Origin: Myoxocephalus aenaeus
Lineage: Eukaryota > Chordata > Actinopteri > Perciformes > Cottidae
Length of the DNA stretch: 64,000 bases
Direction of reading: 5' to 3'
Assembly: GCA_038501785.1 (NCBI GenBank)
Contig: JBAMJR010000011.1
Coordinates: 567,501 to 631,500 of the forward strand
The notes below the pieces were generated by a model. That model did no database searches and was not told the origin of the DNA. It saw nothing but the letters and a program-made list of their open reading frames with translations. Position 1 is the stretch's first letter. Each line of letters opens with the position of its first letter. Position numbers and translations under genes: made by a program. Below are positions 50,201-63,201 of the stretch, in pieces.

Positions 50201-52427
50201 GTTTTTTCCTCAAAGGTACACCTCCTCCTCAAGACAGAGCCATATGTCTAGAAATGAACAATGCGCGCCAGCCTGCGCCCCTGTTATTAATCATCACACA
50301 GCTTATTTTTTTTACATCCTAAATTCAAAACCTTGAAAACAAAATCTACCTTGTGCTATTAATTTGGCTTCGTAGATTTACAGATGTGGTCAAACCGAAT
50401 CATCTGTGATGTGATGTGATCCTAAGCCAGGATAAATTGCGCTACTGAAATCAACTGAAGTAGTTGCGTTATTGTCGGTCTCTTAGTAAGGAGTGATTCT
50501 CTTTGGCAGTATGACAACATCATGGGTGTATACACACAGTCATATGCAGCAACAGTACTGCATTTGACCTCTGATTGAGTAGCAGTGCTCTGGATCTGGT
50601 TAGAAGATTGTGTGTGCGTGTGTGTGTGCGCGGCAGCCAGCGGGGCCCACCACAGAAGCCACAGCAGGCTGACACCAAACCAGAGCCAGAGCCAGGCTTG
50701 ATTTTTGTGGAGTCACATTCCCATGGGACCACTATTGGTATGTGTTCAGTATATGCATCCAGTTTTAGGTCTGTTTGTGTGTGCGCTATGTGCATTACAT
50801 GTGTGGACTCACACAATGTGTTTTGGTATCTCCCGCTCTCCTCGTTGGTTGAGCGAAGGTTTTTTGGATTAAGTGTTTTCATTAGTGACTGTGGAGATGC
50901 TATAGGGTCGTGGTCCTCGTCCCCTGTCCCCCACAGAGTAAGCGGTTTGGGCCCAGAAAAGCCCCAACACGAGCCCTCAGCCCTCACGTTAGCACTCAAC
51001 TATGTAACGAGACGTGCCTGGGAACTGCTCCTCTCACATTACTAATGACTTGGACATCTTGCACTTGTCATTTCCTCTTAGACAAACTTCGATGCTGACG
51101 CAGGGTAACTGCTTCAAACTATCCAGGGAGAACGAAGAAAAAACTGCTTGAAGGGGTTATGAGGGACTGCTGGTTTTGGGAAAGAAAAATAGAGTACATT
51201 TACCAGATGTATTTTTGTAATGGTTGTTTCATAGATGAGAAACTCAAGTGACAGGCCTCATCATCTCCAAACAACACAGAGGTGGATCAGCACTTTACCA
51301 TTTCTGTACTCAAACTCAGTCACAGCCATTCCTGCATTTGGGGTAAAAGGCACTGATGCTGGTTTGGAATGAAATGCTTTGTAATCTATGTACACCTATT
51401 GTGCTTTAATTTCTTGTGTAAACAAATGCCTTATTGAGCGCTCGTTGTAACAGCCTTGTACCACATCACATGCTAATTTCTGTATCTGTTGGTTGTTTGT
51501 TTTTATGCAATTTTTTGTTCACATGGGTCATGTCTAGCTGCCGCCTTCTTTGCAGCTTCCTCTCCTCCTTTTATAGATATTAATAGCGGACAAGGAAGGC
51601 TAATGTCATTTCAGAATCTGAACGCTGTGTAGATGACGAAGCTCTCATCTGTTGACTCCTGTTAGTATGATCACGAGGTTAGGCTTCAGAAATCAGCCGT
51701 GCTGATGAAGACCAGACTCTTGGTGGATATGCTGTGTAAAAACAATCCTTTATTTAGAACAGAACAAAAAAAGTGAGTTTCACATTCCCTTATTTATTTT
51801 TCATGAAATTCTCTCATATGTCCCTATTTTAGGTCTTTTAGTTTTTATGTTGTATTACTGTAAGCCCTCTAGCCTTGCAGACAAACAGAGCCACAGCCCT
51901 GTGGTACAGAATGTCACATCCAATATCCTGGTGCCAGAGGTGATGAAGCTAATTCGGTGGTCAGCCAGTGACATGGCTAACAAACAAAGCCCTTATTGGT
52001 CCTGGAGCACTGGAAGCTCTGCTCTGCTCTGCAACGCTCTGTTTTGCATTGTGAAAGACGTGAGTTGTTGCCACAGAACACTAATGTAACCTAAAGCCTC
52101 CGGATCTTCATCTTGCGTGTGCAAACCTGGGTGTGGATATTATGTTTCAAATGTTCAGATGAACTGAGAGGTGTGCTCTTAGAAATATGCCTGAATAACA
52201 AAATAATCATAGATATGGGCCTTTTTCCCCTCCACTCCTTTGTTTTGCTTATGTGTGGTAGGGCTGTCAACGAATAATCGAAATTCGAATATATATTCGA
52301 ATAGTTGTTAAAAACAGAATTTCGAATGTGAAAATTAATATTCGAATGTAAAAAAAAAAAAAAGTATTTCTGAGGATAATTATCGTGAATCTGGCAACCC
52401 CCGCCGCGGCCGCGATGAAGTGTCCTC

Positions 52428-52430
<3 letters not shown>

Positions 52431-52513
<83 letters not shown>
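52431..52513. repeat. (GT)n microsatellite inside hAT element
   Basis: About 41 GT units between the left end and the transposase remnant. Confidence 0.95.
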
Positions 52514-52514
<1 letters not shown>

Positions 52515-52737
52515 CGAGCCGTTCGGGGCAGAGTCTCTGACCCGGAGCAGACGTGAAGCTGGTTGAGGCTTTCACGGGGTTTTGCTGTTGTTGTGGCGTA
52601 GGCTGCGGCCCACAGTAGCCTGTTCTATGTTCCCTTAATAAACACCCTGTAAGCCAGCTAACGTCTCGTAGCTGTCCTGACCCAGGGTCGCTACGCTATG
52701 TAAGCTAGAGTTAGCTTACCATTCAACGACAAGCAAC

Positions 52738-53036
52738 TTGAGGCCACATCTCCAGAATGTGCACCCAAGAGAATATGGCATAAAATGTGGACCTTCAGAG
52801 AAACAGGCCCGTCTGGATACGTATTTTGCGCCGTCCGCCACAAGTTCGTTGTCTGCGGCACGACAGGAGGCCTGCACGCAAACATTGATTTTGTTCGTAT
52901 GCAAGGACATGAGGGCTTCAGGGAGTTCTGTGAAGCACTGGAACCGAGGTACCTTATCCCTGATCAGCACTCAGCATGTGTTTATTGTTGCCGTTCATTT
53001 AAACCGCTATGCGCCACCGACGGTGCGGGGGAGTGA
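52738..53036 (+). pseudogene. ZBED/hAT transposase N-terminal fragment, frameshifted
   Basis: One frame starts with H-L-Q-N-V-H-P-R-E-Y, the C-terminal half of a BED zinc finger, then K-Q-A-R-L-D-T-Y-F, a linker typical of ZBED-type hAT transposases. Another frame picks up with G-F-R-E-F-C-E-A-L-E-P-R-Y-L-I-P, which normally follows the linker in the same protein. A frameshift at about 52.88-52.92 kb therefore breaks it. The RNase H-like catalytic core and dimerisation domain are missing. It is a relic. Confidence 0.8.
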
Positions 53037-53310
53037 ACACCTAAACTGAAGAATTTTGTATTTACACATATATTCGAATATGTTCGAATATATGTGTTTT
53101 TTTTAAAGGGAATATTCGAACGTCATTTTTTTGCAATTTTGACAGCCCTAATGTGTGGTAGCTTCAGTATAAAGGTAGAAGAGTTGAAATATAGAGGGGT
53201 CTAGGATGCCTACATGTGATGTAATGTTAGGGGTTTCACATAAAAGTGCCACATGTGAACTCCCACAACAGTGACGGCACTGCTTTCTCCTGAAATCAAA
53301 GAAATCAGAT

Positions 53311-53486
53311 TAGAGCTGCAACCAGTTGATTGACTGTTTGATAATCAATCAATTTGTTGAGGTTATTGTTCAAGCAGCAACTGTCAAATTGTACTGCTTC
53401 ATGTTCACAGTTGTGAGAATAATTGCTTTAAAGTAAATAGATAAATCATTTTGGGCTTTGCAAAAAATTAGACATTTGCAGCCCTA
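53311..53486. mobile_element. Small hAT MITE, 176 bp
   Basis: The left end TAGAGCTGCAA and right end TTGCAGCCCTA form an 11-bp inverted repeat with one mismatch. Flanking 8-mers aatcagat (53303-53310) and aatcggat (53487-53494) match at 7 of 8 positions, so they are a decayed target duplication. It lies 160 bp from the previous element and is older. No coding content. Confidence 0.8.
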
Positions 53487-55261
53487 AATCGGATCGACAT
53501 ACTTCATTTTGTTTGTGTTAACATGGACCTATATGTTAACACTCAAACATTTCCTCTATACTGATGCACTTAACGTGGCACCCTAAAAGTTGTAATTCTG
53601 CTCTCAAACCATCGTGGGCTGGAGTTGGAATTACAACCATCATTAGTCCCTCAAACCTCTTAAAAACGTCACTTGCCACTAGATCAGCCAGTCTAAATTC
53701 AGTGTTCGTGATTTTCTTTACATATTTAGCATTCGGTTTCTATTTTAACTGAGGTGTGATAGTGATATGGCATTTTGAAGAGCTGTGAATGTAGTGAGGG
53801 TGTGCAAGCATAGTCCAAACCCCCAGGGTCCCCTCTCCTGAACGCCTGGGGGGGTTCTCTTCTTCACACAGCCTGCTCCTTCGCACACTAAGCTGGTTTC
53901 TGAGGGATCACACAGCTGTCTTAAATGCAGCTCTGTTTTTGCATACTTTGCCCACACACTTTTGTCTTTCCTTACACAGTCAGCAATTTGTCAATATACC
54001 TTGTTTATATGCAGTGATTGACAGAATTAATTTGTTTCACCTAGGAGAAGGGGGGTGGTGAGGGAAAAAAAGAAAAGAGAGGGGTAGTGTGGCTGGCGGT
54101 CTTTTTTTGACTGGTACCATGGCTGTCTGTCACTCTTCTTTTATCATTGAAATTGGAGTTTATCTTTTACAAGACTGAGTGGAATGTTTTTGTTTTTCAA
54201 GTGATTATTAGCATCCTCCTTGGCTGCCGTCTCCGGCTGATGAAATGAGCACATCAAACGGTGCGCTGCGCTAACGAAGCAACACTGGCTGGCTGGCTGG
54301 CTGGCTCCTGCCTGCCTTTTGCTGTAAGGCACCTGCTGAAGTGACAGGCTGGCAACAAAGGGCCCCTCGCCACAAGAGAGCCGTCAGTGCCGCTGTAGAG
54401 TGGGCAGGACAATAGAGCAGAGAGGTGGCCGGGGCTTTTAGCCACGTGCCAGCTCGGGTCGACAAAACACGGGAGCAACGGAGCACAGAAGAGCAGGCAG
54501 GGGAGGACAAGAGCGAGGGAGAAGGAGAAAGCAGAGTAGGGTGGCTGACACCTGCATGTCCTTGAGATCTTCTCTCAATGGGGGGCATCTTAACTATACA
54601 TATTGGCTGAAAATGCAAAAGAAAAACGGAGATAGGAGGAGATACAAGAGTGCAGGTGTGCATGTGCGGGCAGACACACAGAGATAAAGGCAAGAGGGAA
54701 TCCAGTTTGTATAGGATTACTGGCTCATGGAAAGTCAGGTGAAAGTGCAGATGTGTTTTATAAATACCCCAGTAGGGGAAATGTACACACTCTGGAGCAG
54801 AGCACTGTGCTAGTTGATTTGAATTGTTGGGGAATAAATCAATTTAGGCCTCACATGAAGCCCAGGCGATTTGTGCTGTGCTATTTACTTCTGCAGTGAA
54901 ATAATCATTAGCCTATAAAAATATGAAAGTGAAAAATGTAAAGGAGGGCTATAAATAGTAGGCAAGCAGCATTATGGATCACTGGCCTTGTAGTGTCCCT
55001 ATGGACCGCAGCAGTTTTCATGTCTTAATTCCCTTTTTTATCATTTTGCTATGCTCTCTCCACTAGCGAGAGGGTGAAGGTCTGAGTTGTACAAAGATAT
55101 TATTACACTCAGAGCAGAAACATCATAGTACAGCTTTTTTATACTGCATGCCTCTTCATGTCAAACACACGCTAACAATGAGTTGGAAGGAGCGACAGAC
55201 GGGTAAGTCTGCCCGACTGAAATACCAACAAGTTTAAGCTAATTTGAGGACCGGTATTTAT

Positions 55262-55640
55262 GTCTGGGTTGGGTTCAGACTACACAATATCAGCCTGTAT
55301 ATAACTGGGCCCGGCAGACGTAGGGCGTCTACTTGGATCAGGAATGACAATGTGCATCGGGCACAACAATCGATCGTTTTATCCCGTGTAGTGTCTCCTC
55401 AACTGACTCCACATCCTCCCAATGTCCCGACAGAAAGAATAGCTTGTTAGAATTGTCTTCGCCTCCCACGACGTGCTCCCTCACGTCCTTGACTTTGACC
55501 AGTAGAGGCACAGAGTTGTCTTCCATGCATGCACAACATGGCGGAGTGAAAGAAGAAGGATGTTGTTGGTGCATCGAGGTGGAAAGTTTTTTTCTTATGT
55601 TCTTTGTTCCTGGAACTCGTTTCCTAACACCTCCTTCCTG
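55262..55640. repeat. Possible interspersed repeat fragment
   Basis: The segment gggttcagactacacaatat and the nearby ctgggcccggcagacgtagg resemble a repeat I associate with fish genomes. A minus-strand open frame at 55338-55574 would lie within it. No inverted repeats or target duplication were found, so this is tentative. Confidence 0.3.
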
Positions 55641-58600
55641 ATGACATCACGCACATTGTGACACACAACAAGCTTAGACAAACGTTTAGTCTGTTATGTC
55701 TCTCGGCCAAGTCATGGCACGACTTCCTAATTGCCTCTTTGTCTCTTTACTTTTCAACTGTAAATTGTCCAGCTCAGAAGCACACAAGTCTTGGTCACAA
55801 TATAAAACGTTTGCTTTTTTTCTGTGTATACAATATAGGATACCGCAATAACAATATTGTTATCCGATTTTGTATGGACTCCCAAACATTGATTTCTGTA
55901 TTCCTCAAAAATCCAGTTTTGGTCCGGCTCTAGTTGGAAGAGCCTGAAAAGCCACATTGAGTTTGATCAGATGCAGTCTGAAGGAGACCTCGCCATTAAT
56001 CCATCCATGTTTTGCCCGTTGAATAATGAATCCTGTTTGATGTCAGTGTTGTTGTTTGGGTCCTCTGTCTGACTGATATTCTCATGCTGAGTTGCACCCT
56101 GATTAACTTTATGCTTTTGTAGCCAGATTTGGGGAAACGGAAAAGTCTAAATGATTTGACTCCGTAGTGGGTTTGGTTGGCTTTGCAAAGCCTATTTCAA
56201 AGGTTTCTCCCTTTTTTTATCTTTGTGTTTTTTTTCTTTTAGATTCAGAGACAATAAAGTTTCCTCTCTTCATTTTGTATTCCATCAAGTCTTGGACCGT
56301 CTAACTCAAAGACCTCAAAGACCGGCTCACATGCTGAGGTGTAATTGGTCCTCTCCCACTCTCGGCTCGTGGTCCAAGGAACACGAGTGCTCGCACATTT
56401 GGGCTAATGATTTTGAATCGTGATTAAAATGAATTGGAGAGTGCGCTGCTTCTGTAGTATCCGGACCCCTCCATCATTAGTGGTTCTCTTCCTTTTTCTT
56501 TTTCTGTGTCATCAGTGTTAGTCAAGCAGGGGTTTCAGACGAGGCCCGGGGTGGGCTTTCATGAGCACAGACTCAAAGATTTCTCCACTTCTTGTAATCA
56601 TGGACACCACTCTTCTAGCACTTTCACTGTCGTCTTCCGACTCCTCAAAGGTGCCTTTGATTCCCTCACATCCTACACCCAGGCCGGATAGTGTCACATT
56701 ATATTTTTCCTCTCCTTTTTTTTCCATCCCCCCTTCCAACCCCTCTCTTCACCTTCTTTCTTGCCAATACATTTTTTCTCCTCCTTAGACCCATGCTCAT
56801 CAGTCTGTGTTCATATTTATTGTCCTGGAATTTAGAGCTGATTTAGCACCCTCGTCTTTGGGACTGCTTAATTCCAGCACCCGTCACTTCCTAGTTCATC
56901 CCCCCGTCCCTCACAGTTTGGGAGCCGATTATAAAAAGGTAGATCAAGGCAGTCTTTGTTTTTCCTCTTCCCCTGTTTTAAATGAATAATGCAGAAGGGA
57001 GGAAATGGGGATTAAAGTGGAGCTAAAGCCAGTGCCAACTTCTGTGGTGCACAGCTCCACACCGTCTCTCACAGGATCATGAACACATCAGGGCTAGCAA
57101 GCTTCTTTTTCTTTTTTCCTCTCCTGCTATTTTTCTCAGTTCTGCATCGGTCCCACTCGGCCCGGCTCTGTCCCTGCTGTCCCTTTCTCCCTTTTGCCTT
57201 TCCTCGCTCGGTTTTGAACCAGTGGACTGAAGATGTGCTCTTTCATATCAAGCGTGGACGCCTTGAAGTCCACTGTGTTGCCAACTTGTGCATTCTTTTT
57301 CAGAGCGCTTTTCAAAAGGTTGAGCAGAAAACTAATGATCATAGTGATGACAGAAATTATAAAGTTGCAAACAATTCTGTGGCAGAATAGGTCAATAAAC
57401 AAGCTACAAAAAATACAATGCATTTACAGTTTCACACTTTAATTAAAAAAATGTTGAGTGGTGATATAGGAAGAATCTGTCTATTGGTGCATTTATGTTC
57501 TGAAATCCTGATTTAATTAATTAAGGAAGATAAATGATCCTTTTATTTTTTTATTAAAGCCAATGGCTAAACATTTTGTCCAGTGTTGTGCTTGACACAG
57601 TTGCTTTTAAAGAAACAGACCCTGAGATTCAACTTTGTGTGGAAATTATTCTCCAGATCAGGAGAAGTACGAGGAACAAATGGGGATTTTTCCGTCGACC
57701 TAAAAGGGCACACTGATTTTGTTCATGAAGTTCAGTTTACTCGTCATGAGGACAAAGCACGACTCAGCCTGAGAAATGGTTGTGTAATGTCATTCATCGT
57801 TCTGGAGGGATCTCTCTAAAGTTTGAAATAAAAAACCTTGATGATGTCATCAGATGAGTCCCCCAACTTTATGAAAGTGCAATACATAAATCGCTGAGGT
57901 GCCCCTTTTAATTATGGTTGGATTTACGAATGCAGCCAGCATTTTATGGCCGTCAGGGGAACTGCACTTAAAGTTACTCTTTACTTAAAGTCTATTTCTT
58001 GCTGAGCAGAGAGGGTGTAGAGTTTTGCACAGTACAGTGTGCGATAGAGCTTATGTCACAGGAAAATAATAAAACAATCACAGATTTGAGATGAGTATAA
58101 TAGGAAGACGATGAGAGATGGAGACGTGTCGCAAGGGAAGGGGGGAGGGCGAGAAGAGCGAATTAACAAATCAGATGTGTGCTGCAAGTGTGAGAACAAA
58201 GAAGAATGTTTACAGAAAATTGCTGAATAGTCTTGTTAATATCCTTTTCTTTCCTCCTCTTGTTTTGGCTCACTGTTTCTCCCTTCCCTCCTCAAGCATT
58301 TAATTACCTACGTGTGATTGAGCCTGCTGTGAGAATGTCGGGCTGGAGTCTCACATTAGATGGAACGCAGTCAGAAAACAGTGTTTGTTTACACCGAGTG
58401 GTTGGTGGTCTGGATGGGAAATTTTCTTTTCACTACTCCACAGAAAAACAACCATCAGTTTGTCAGAGAGATAAATGGTGTTCTTGCAACCCACGTGCTC
58501 CAATTTATATCTGCAAAGAAACTATACTTTCACATCTGTCATGGAAATGGTGAGAATTGTTGGGTATTATTTGTAGACTTATAAAATTAATATTGTGATA

Positions 58601-60499
58601 CAATTGTGACTTCTCAGCTGCAAAATGACACCAAAAGCACTAAAGTCTAGCACAAGTCTAGATGCTAAAACTCAAGACTTAAAATGTATATATTATGATT
58701 TTAAGTCTGAGTATATTGTGTGTCCACATATTTAGCCTGTATTGATTCTCTCTACTCCACTCTAAACATTGGTCTATCCTGTTGAATATTTGCAGCTGTC
58801 TCAGACCAAAGCTCTGAACTAGTCTCACACATGCATCTATGAATAGTAGGAGGATTTAGATTTTAGCTGCTGCTGCCAAAATCCCAGCCAGCCGGCCTCC
58901 ATCTCTCCTCTTCCCCGACAGAAAGGCCAGCAGACTTGAGTTTCCATTGCTGTTTGTGCCCACCAAATGTTTTGGAAGTCAAAAATTCCTTCCTGTGACG
59001 AGAGCCGGACCGTTTGTGGATCAGAGACGATGAGAGAAACAGTGGAAACAGCGTAGCGGGGTTTATGGAGAGCGAGAGATTTAGGAGCATTAAGATTCAC
59101 AGGATGAAAGTTTAAATCAATCTGTGTGTTAGATTGGCCCGGACACAAGGACAAGGCGTTGCTTTTGATGGGTTGCACATTACTTGAACCGTGTGTGAAG
59201 GGGAGCGCCGCGAGTGTGACCTTGCCTCATTTGATTGAGTTAGCTTCGTTAATAGTGCTGTTTCCTGGTGTGCGTTAATCTAACGAGGCAGTCTTAATTG
59301 ATCTCGTTAACGTGGGATGTGGGAGGCGAAAGAACGCAAAGGAGCTAAGATGCCCCCTGGTTATTTTGACACATAGACAGTCAGAAACACAAGAGGGTTA
59401 GGGAGAGGAGTCAGGGTGCCAGTCCCAATCTAACAAAACACAAGGCTGAAGTGCAAATAATCACTACAATAGGCAGGAAGGCCGCCCGGGTGGGTGACTT
59501 GTAAAAGCCCCTGTGACACCGAAATCAGCATGTCACGACACCCAGCTAGTCAGCCATCCAGTCAGCCTCTGTTCAGTAGGCCTTATTTTCACCTACAACG
59601 TTACAAATATTAGAGGTTGAAGAGTCCACACTTACTTTTGAGGCTGCAGTTTTCTGTTTTTACTTTTTTTGAGGATTAACATAATTATTGTGTGAGTGCT
59701 GATTGCAGCAAAAATATAAAAATCTATTTTTTTGAAACTATAATAACTGTTTTAAACCATTAACTCAACAACATAAATATACTGAAATACAGCATCATAT
59801 TGGACAGGTAACAGCAATACCGTTTGTTACCGTAACAAAGAGACTCACTGATGTCATTATGTTTCAAATGTTAAGGTGATTGTGTGGTGCTTGGTTTGGG
59901 ACACTGTGGATGGGACACTTTAGGAAGCTGACAATATCCTGTTATTACTGTTAACAACACATTTATTAACATGGGTATGGTGTCATTGGTAGCTTACATT
60001 TAGTCAACCTAACCAGAAGTAAGACCTTTACACAAGTCATGGCAACAGTTGGCTTTCAAAAATTACTTTTCTTTAGTGTGTTTATTAATTAAAAAAATAG
60101 AACCAGGATCAGGCATTTAACAGTGTTTTTCTACTTTTCTTTCCCCCCCCAGCGGTGGGGACTTTTAAATCCTTTTATTTTTATTTTTTTTACATTTGAT
60201 TTGATCTTGTTTGAAACAAGCTTTTAATGTAAATTTCTGAAAACAATATTCCCAATATAGTCAATGCAATCCCAGGAGTAATAGTGTTGTGCAAACAGTT
60301 ATTTCCATGAGCTTCAAAGCTCACATGAAGGCCAGTGAGCCCCCGGAAAGAAAAGCTGAACCAATCTAAAAAAAAAAAGAAAAGCCAGCCACAGTATTTG
60401 CAAAATACTTGCACGGTCCCACACATGCATACACATGCTTTCTTACATGCACATATTAAGGACCCCCAACACGCACACAGACATGCACTTACAATGCCA

Positions 60500-60502
<3 letters not shown>

Positions 60503-60538
<36 letters not shown>
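60503..60538. repeat. (AT)n microsatellite
   Basis: About 18 AT units in the nek7 intron. Confidence 0.9.
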
Positions 60539-60541
<3 letters not shown>

Positions 60542-61941
60542 ACACACTGCATATTGCAGATGTCTAATTAGCATTATTAACCTTTAGTGAATGGGACTGA
60601 CAACATCAGGGGAGAGACAGCTCCTCGGTGCAATTCTCCTCTCCATTGTGCCAGGGGATTTTTAATTGGCCGGGAAGGTTTGAGGCGACAGAGACGAGAG
60701 ACGGTTAGTAATACACAAATGACAGACTGACAGATCTGCAGACAGACGGCCTTCGCTCTAGTGGAAAACATGCAAATGTCCCACTGTGAAGTGTGTTGTG
60801 TCCCTTTTAGCTTTGTGTGAAACTCTAATGTGTTTTTGTCCATTTGTGTTTGCATGCATGTTCAGTATCCATGTAAATAAGACATTGCAAAGAGACGAGA
60901 TAGTGGCAGTATCGTTAAACCCGAACCCAAAATCTCTATCGGTAGACAAAGCCCATGCAAAGCCTCTGTCGATTGCTTCTGCTCCTTAATGTTTTCACCT
61001 AGCGTGCAAATGCTTGTGCTCACATTGCTTTAACTTCATTTGTATGTTGAATCCATGCAAACACCTCACCCAGCATATGTGTTTACTTGTGGATGACATA
61101 TGGTTGCTGTTATGCATGCATTATATCATGTGTAAATTATGACTAAATTGGTGTTAATTTTCAGACTATGTAGCCATGATATGTGCATTGGAGTGTGCAC
61201 AGGAAGTGATCCTACTGCAGAGCATCTGTCAAAATGTCTTCTTCCCAAATGCAAGAGCTGAGTGGACACTCTGGAATCACAAGCTAATTGCGTGTGTGAA
61301 TTTTACATTTGCAATCATACATTTCAAGATTTTTGTAAACTATTAAATCAGGTAACGTTTCATATTGTCTGTAAGTGTGGCCAAAAGCTAAGCAACTGGT
61401 TGTGGAGTATCTTATGCAATGATCTTGCTTCTAGGCTACATGCCAGAACATGCAATTATACAGCACTGTGGCATACACCCATAGCCAACACACTCACCTC
61501 TGTGTGACCTATATTTTTTCTCCAGAAAACAGAAAATTAAGTGGAACTGCGTAAATGCTGGTATAATCAGTAATTCACATGAAAGGTTCCTTGAAGGAAT
61601 GCCAAGGATATACAGAGTGGCATTATCTCTGCTTTGTTCAGATTAATATCGCAGTCTGCTGATGCTCTGCCATGCGGCAACTTGAGAGCGACCAAGACAA
61701 AGAGTGTCAAATCCAAGGGCATGACGTGTGATCCAGTTCTGCTGAAACTGGACACCCTTGTTCCAACCAGCACTCAGTAGTTTAGCGCTGAACAACAGAG
61801 AGCAGTTGTCCAGTTGATTGAGGTCATTATTTTCTGCTGTGAAATGTTATTGTGCATTGAGAGTAGTTTTTAAAGGAAGTGTTTAGTCTGATGTTCAGTC
61901 GGCTAACCAGAAGTTCAATTTTGTGTGTTTGTTTTTCCCAG

Positions 61942-62029
61942 AGGTGTAAAGGATAGAGCTCCTAGCACCATGGATATGGACACGCAGCCACAAGGACAGC
62001 AAGCAGCCGTTCCGATCTTTCAACCCCAG
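61942..62029 (+). other. nek7: nek7 exon 2 (5' UTR end and first coding)
   Basis: The exon runs from a TTTTTCCCAG acceptor to a CCCCAG|GTAGAC donor. It has 28 nt of 5' UTR, then the start codon at 61970. It is reported separately from its coding part because the UTR decides the exon border. Confidence 0.75.
61970..62029 (+). CDS. nek7: Nek7 kinase, N-terminal coding exon (partial gene)
   Basis: ATG 61970 in an excellent Kozak context (CACCATGG) opens 20 codons that begin MDMDTQPQGQQ, followed by A-A-V-P-I-F-Q-P-Q, with a phase-0 donor after CAG. Human NEK7, as I recall, starts MDEQSQGMQG...VPQFQPQ with an exon end at the same place. NEK7 is a NIMA-family Ser/Thr kinase in mitotic spindle assembly and an NLRP3 inflammasome partner. 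The catalytic domain is encoded by later exons beyond the window. A second ATG two codons later would remove two residues only. Position downstream of lhx9 in the same orientation matches human. Confidence 0.85.
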
Positions 62030-63103
62030 GTAGACTCACACACACATGAACGAGAGCAAAACTGCTACTGGGGTTGTGAAGTAGGATGGCTTATTGTTGG
62101 CTGCGTAACATTTATTTTTCTCCTACCTTTTTATATTTAGTCCTAAATGGTCAATCTCTGGTTGTTCTGGGCCATCGATGAGCAGGTATCGTATATGGCA
62201 GTGTTAGATTAACTGGATTGTTGCAATATTGTGAGGAAGTATCTGGATTTTTAATTCACAATCAGGTCAAATTATTTCAAATTTTTCAACTTGATTATGA
62301 CTATGCACTTGATTATGACTATGATGTGAAATGTGTTGCTAAAGGTTTCTACTTCAGTAAATAATGTATTTTAGTCATTGGTCATAGTATCATTTAGTGA
62401 GTGATTTTGTTAAGAAGAAGAATTGTGGCATTACAAATAGTTGCCCTCTAAATATATTGACAAGGGCAAAATATTTGCTTTACAATGACATAATCCACTC
62501 ATCCATTCATTGCACGCATAGTATCCCACCTCTTTCACATTTTGAACTGTAAATACTCGGTATTTCCCTTTTTTTTTTTTTTCCTGCGTCAATCAAGTTG
62601 TTCCTTACAGTCCGAGCATCCTCCAGAACGCTGTAGCCTGTGTTTGAGATAGACAGCAGTGGATGAATGTTGAGTTGTTTCTATTGATCAGAGATCTGGA
62701 GGCTGGTGAAGCCTGGCCTCCCTCCATGCCTCTCTTGGTTCGATACAACTCAGGTTTGCTCTGTGCAGATATGGTCACTGTTGGATTTTAATACCGCCCT
62801 CCAACATCAGGTCCATTGATTTCTTTCCAGAAGGATGTTTCTGCCTCCATATCTATTGAATATGCTTTAAACAAAGAGGATCATCCATATGCCCTAGAGT
62901 AAATTTTTTTGAGAAAGAAACAACACTAAAAATAGGCCTCTCAATTGTTGTTTTTCTTGTGTATGCAAGGGCACTGCAACATTAACACTGGAATTGCCAA
63001 GGGGATTAATTTATTCTTAGATTTGTAATTGCAAAATTAAGGATAATTGGGTTGCACACAGAAGAAAGTCAGATAAAACCTCTAATGATTAATTTCACTT
63101 AGT

Positions 63104-63201
<98 letters not shown>

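Larger units (their letters stand above)
52259..53150 (+). mobile_element. hAT element with decayed transposase, 892 bp
   Basis: Ends TAGGGCTGTCAA and TTGACAGCCCTA (perfect inverted repeat, with a run of extra T before the right end) are flanked by a perfect 8-bp target-site duplication, atgtgtgg (52251-52258 and 53151-53158). TATTCGAA-type words are repeated near both ends. Inside lie a long GT array (52431-52513) and a BED/hAT transposase fragment (52738-53036). The intact duplication points to a fairly recent insertion. Confidence 0.94.
41555..61941 (+). other. nek7 intron 1 (predicted)
   Basis: About 20.4 kb with no recognised coding exon. It holds hAT elements at 46238-47237, 52259-53150 and 53311-53486, a possible further repeat at about 55262-55640, a TG/TA array at 42151-42191 and an AT array at 60503-60538. 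A few compact blocks (about 56290-56440, 59130-59340, 60580-60720) might be conserved non-coding elements. Elsewhere only AT-rich unique sequence with chance open frames. Confidence 0.5.

Noticed and set aside
50520..51045. Overlapping ~157-codon frames on both strands
   Set aside because: Mutually antisense, no domains, and inside the nek7 intron.
55338..55574. Minus-strand 78-codon frame
   Set aside because: Probably inside an interspersed repeat; no recognised transposase or host domain.
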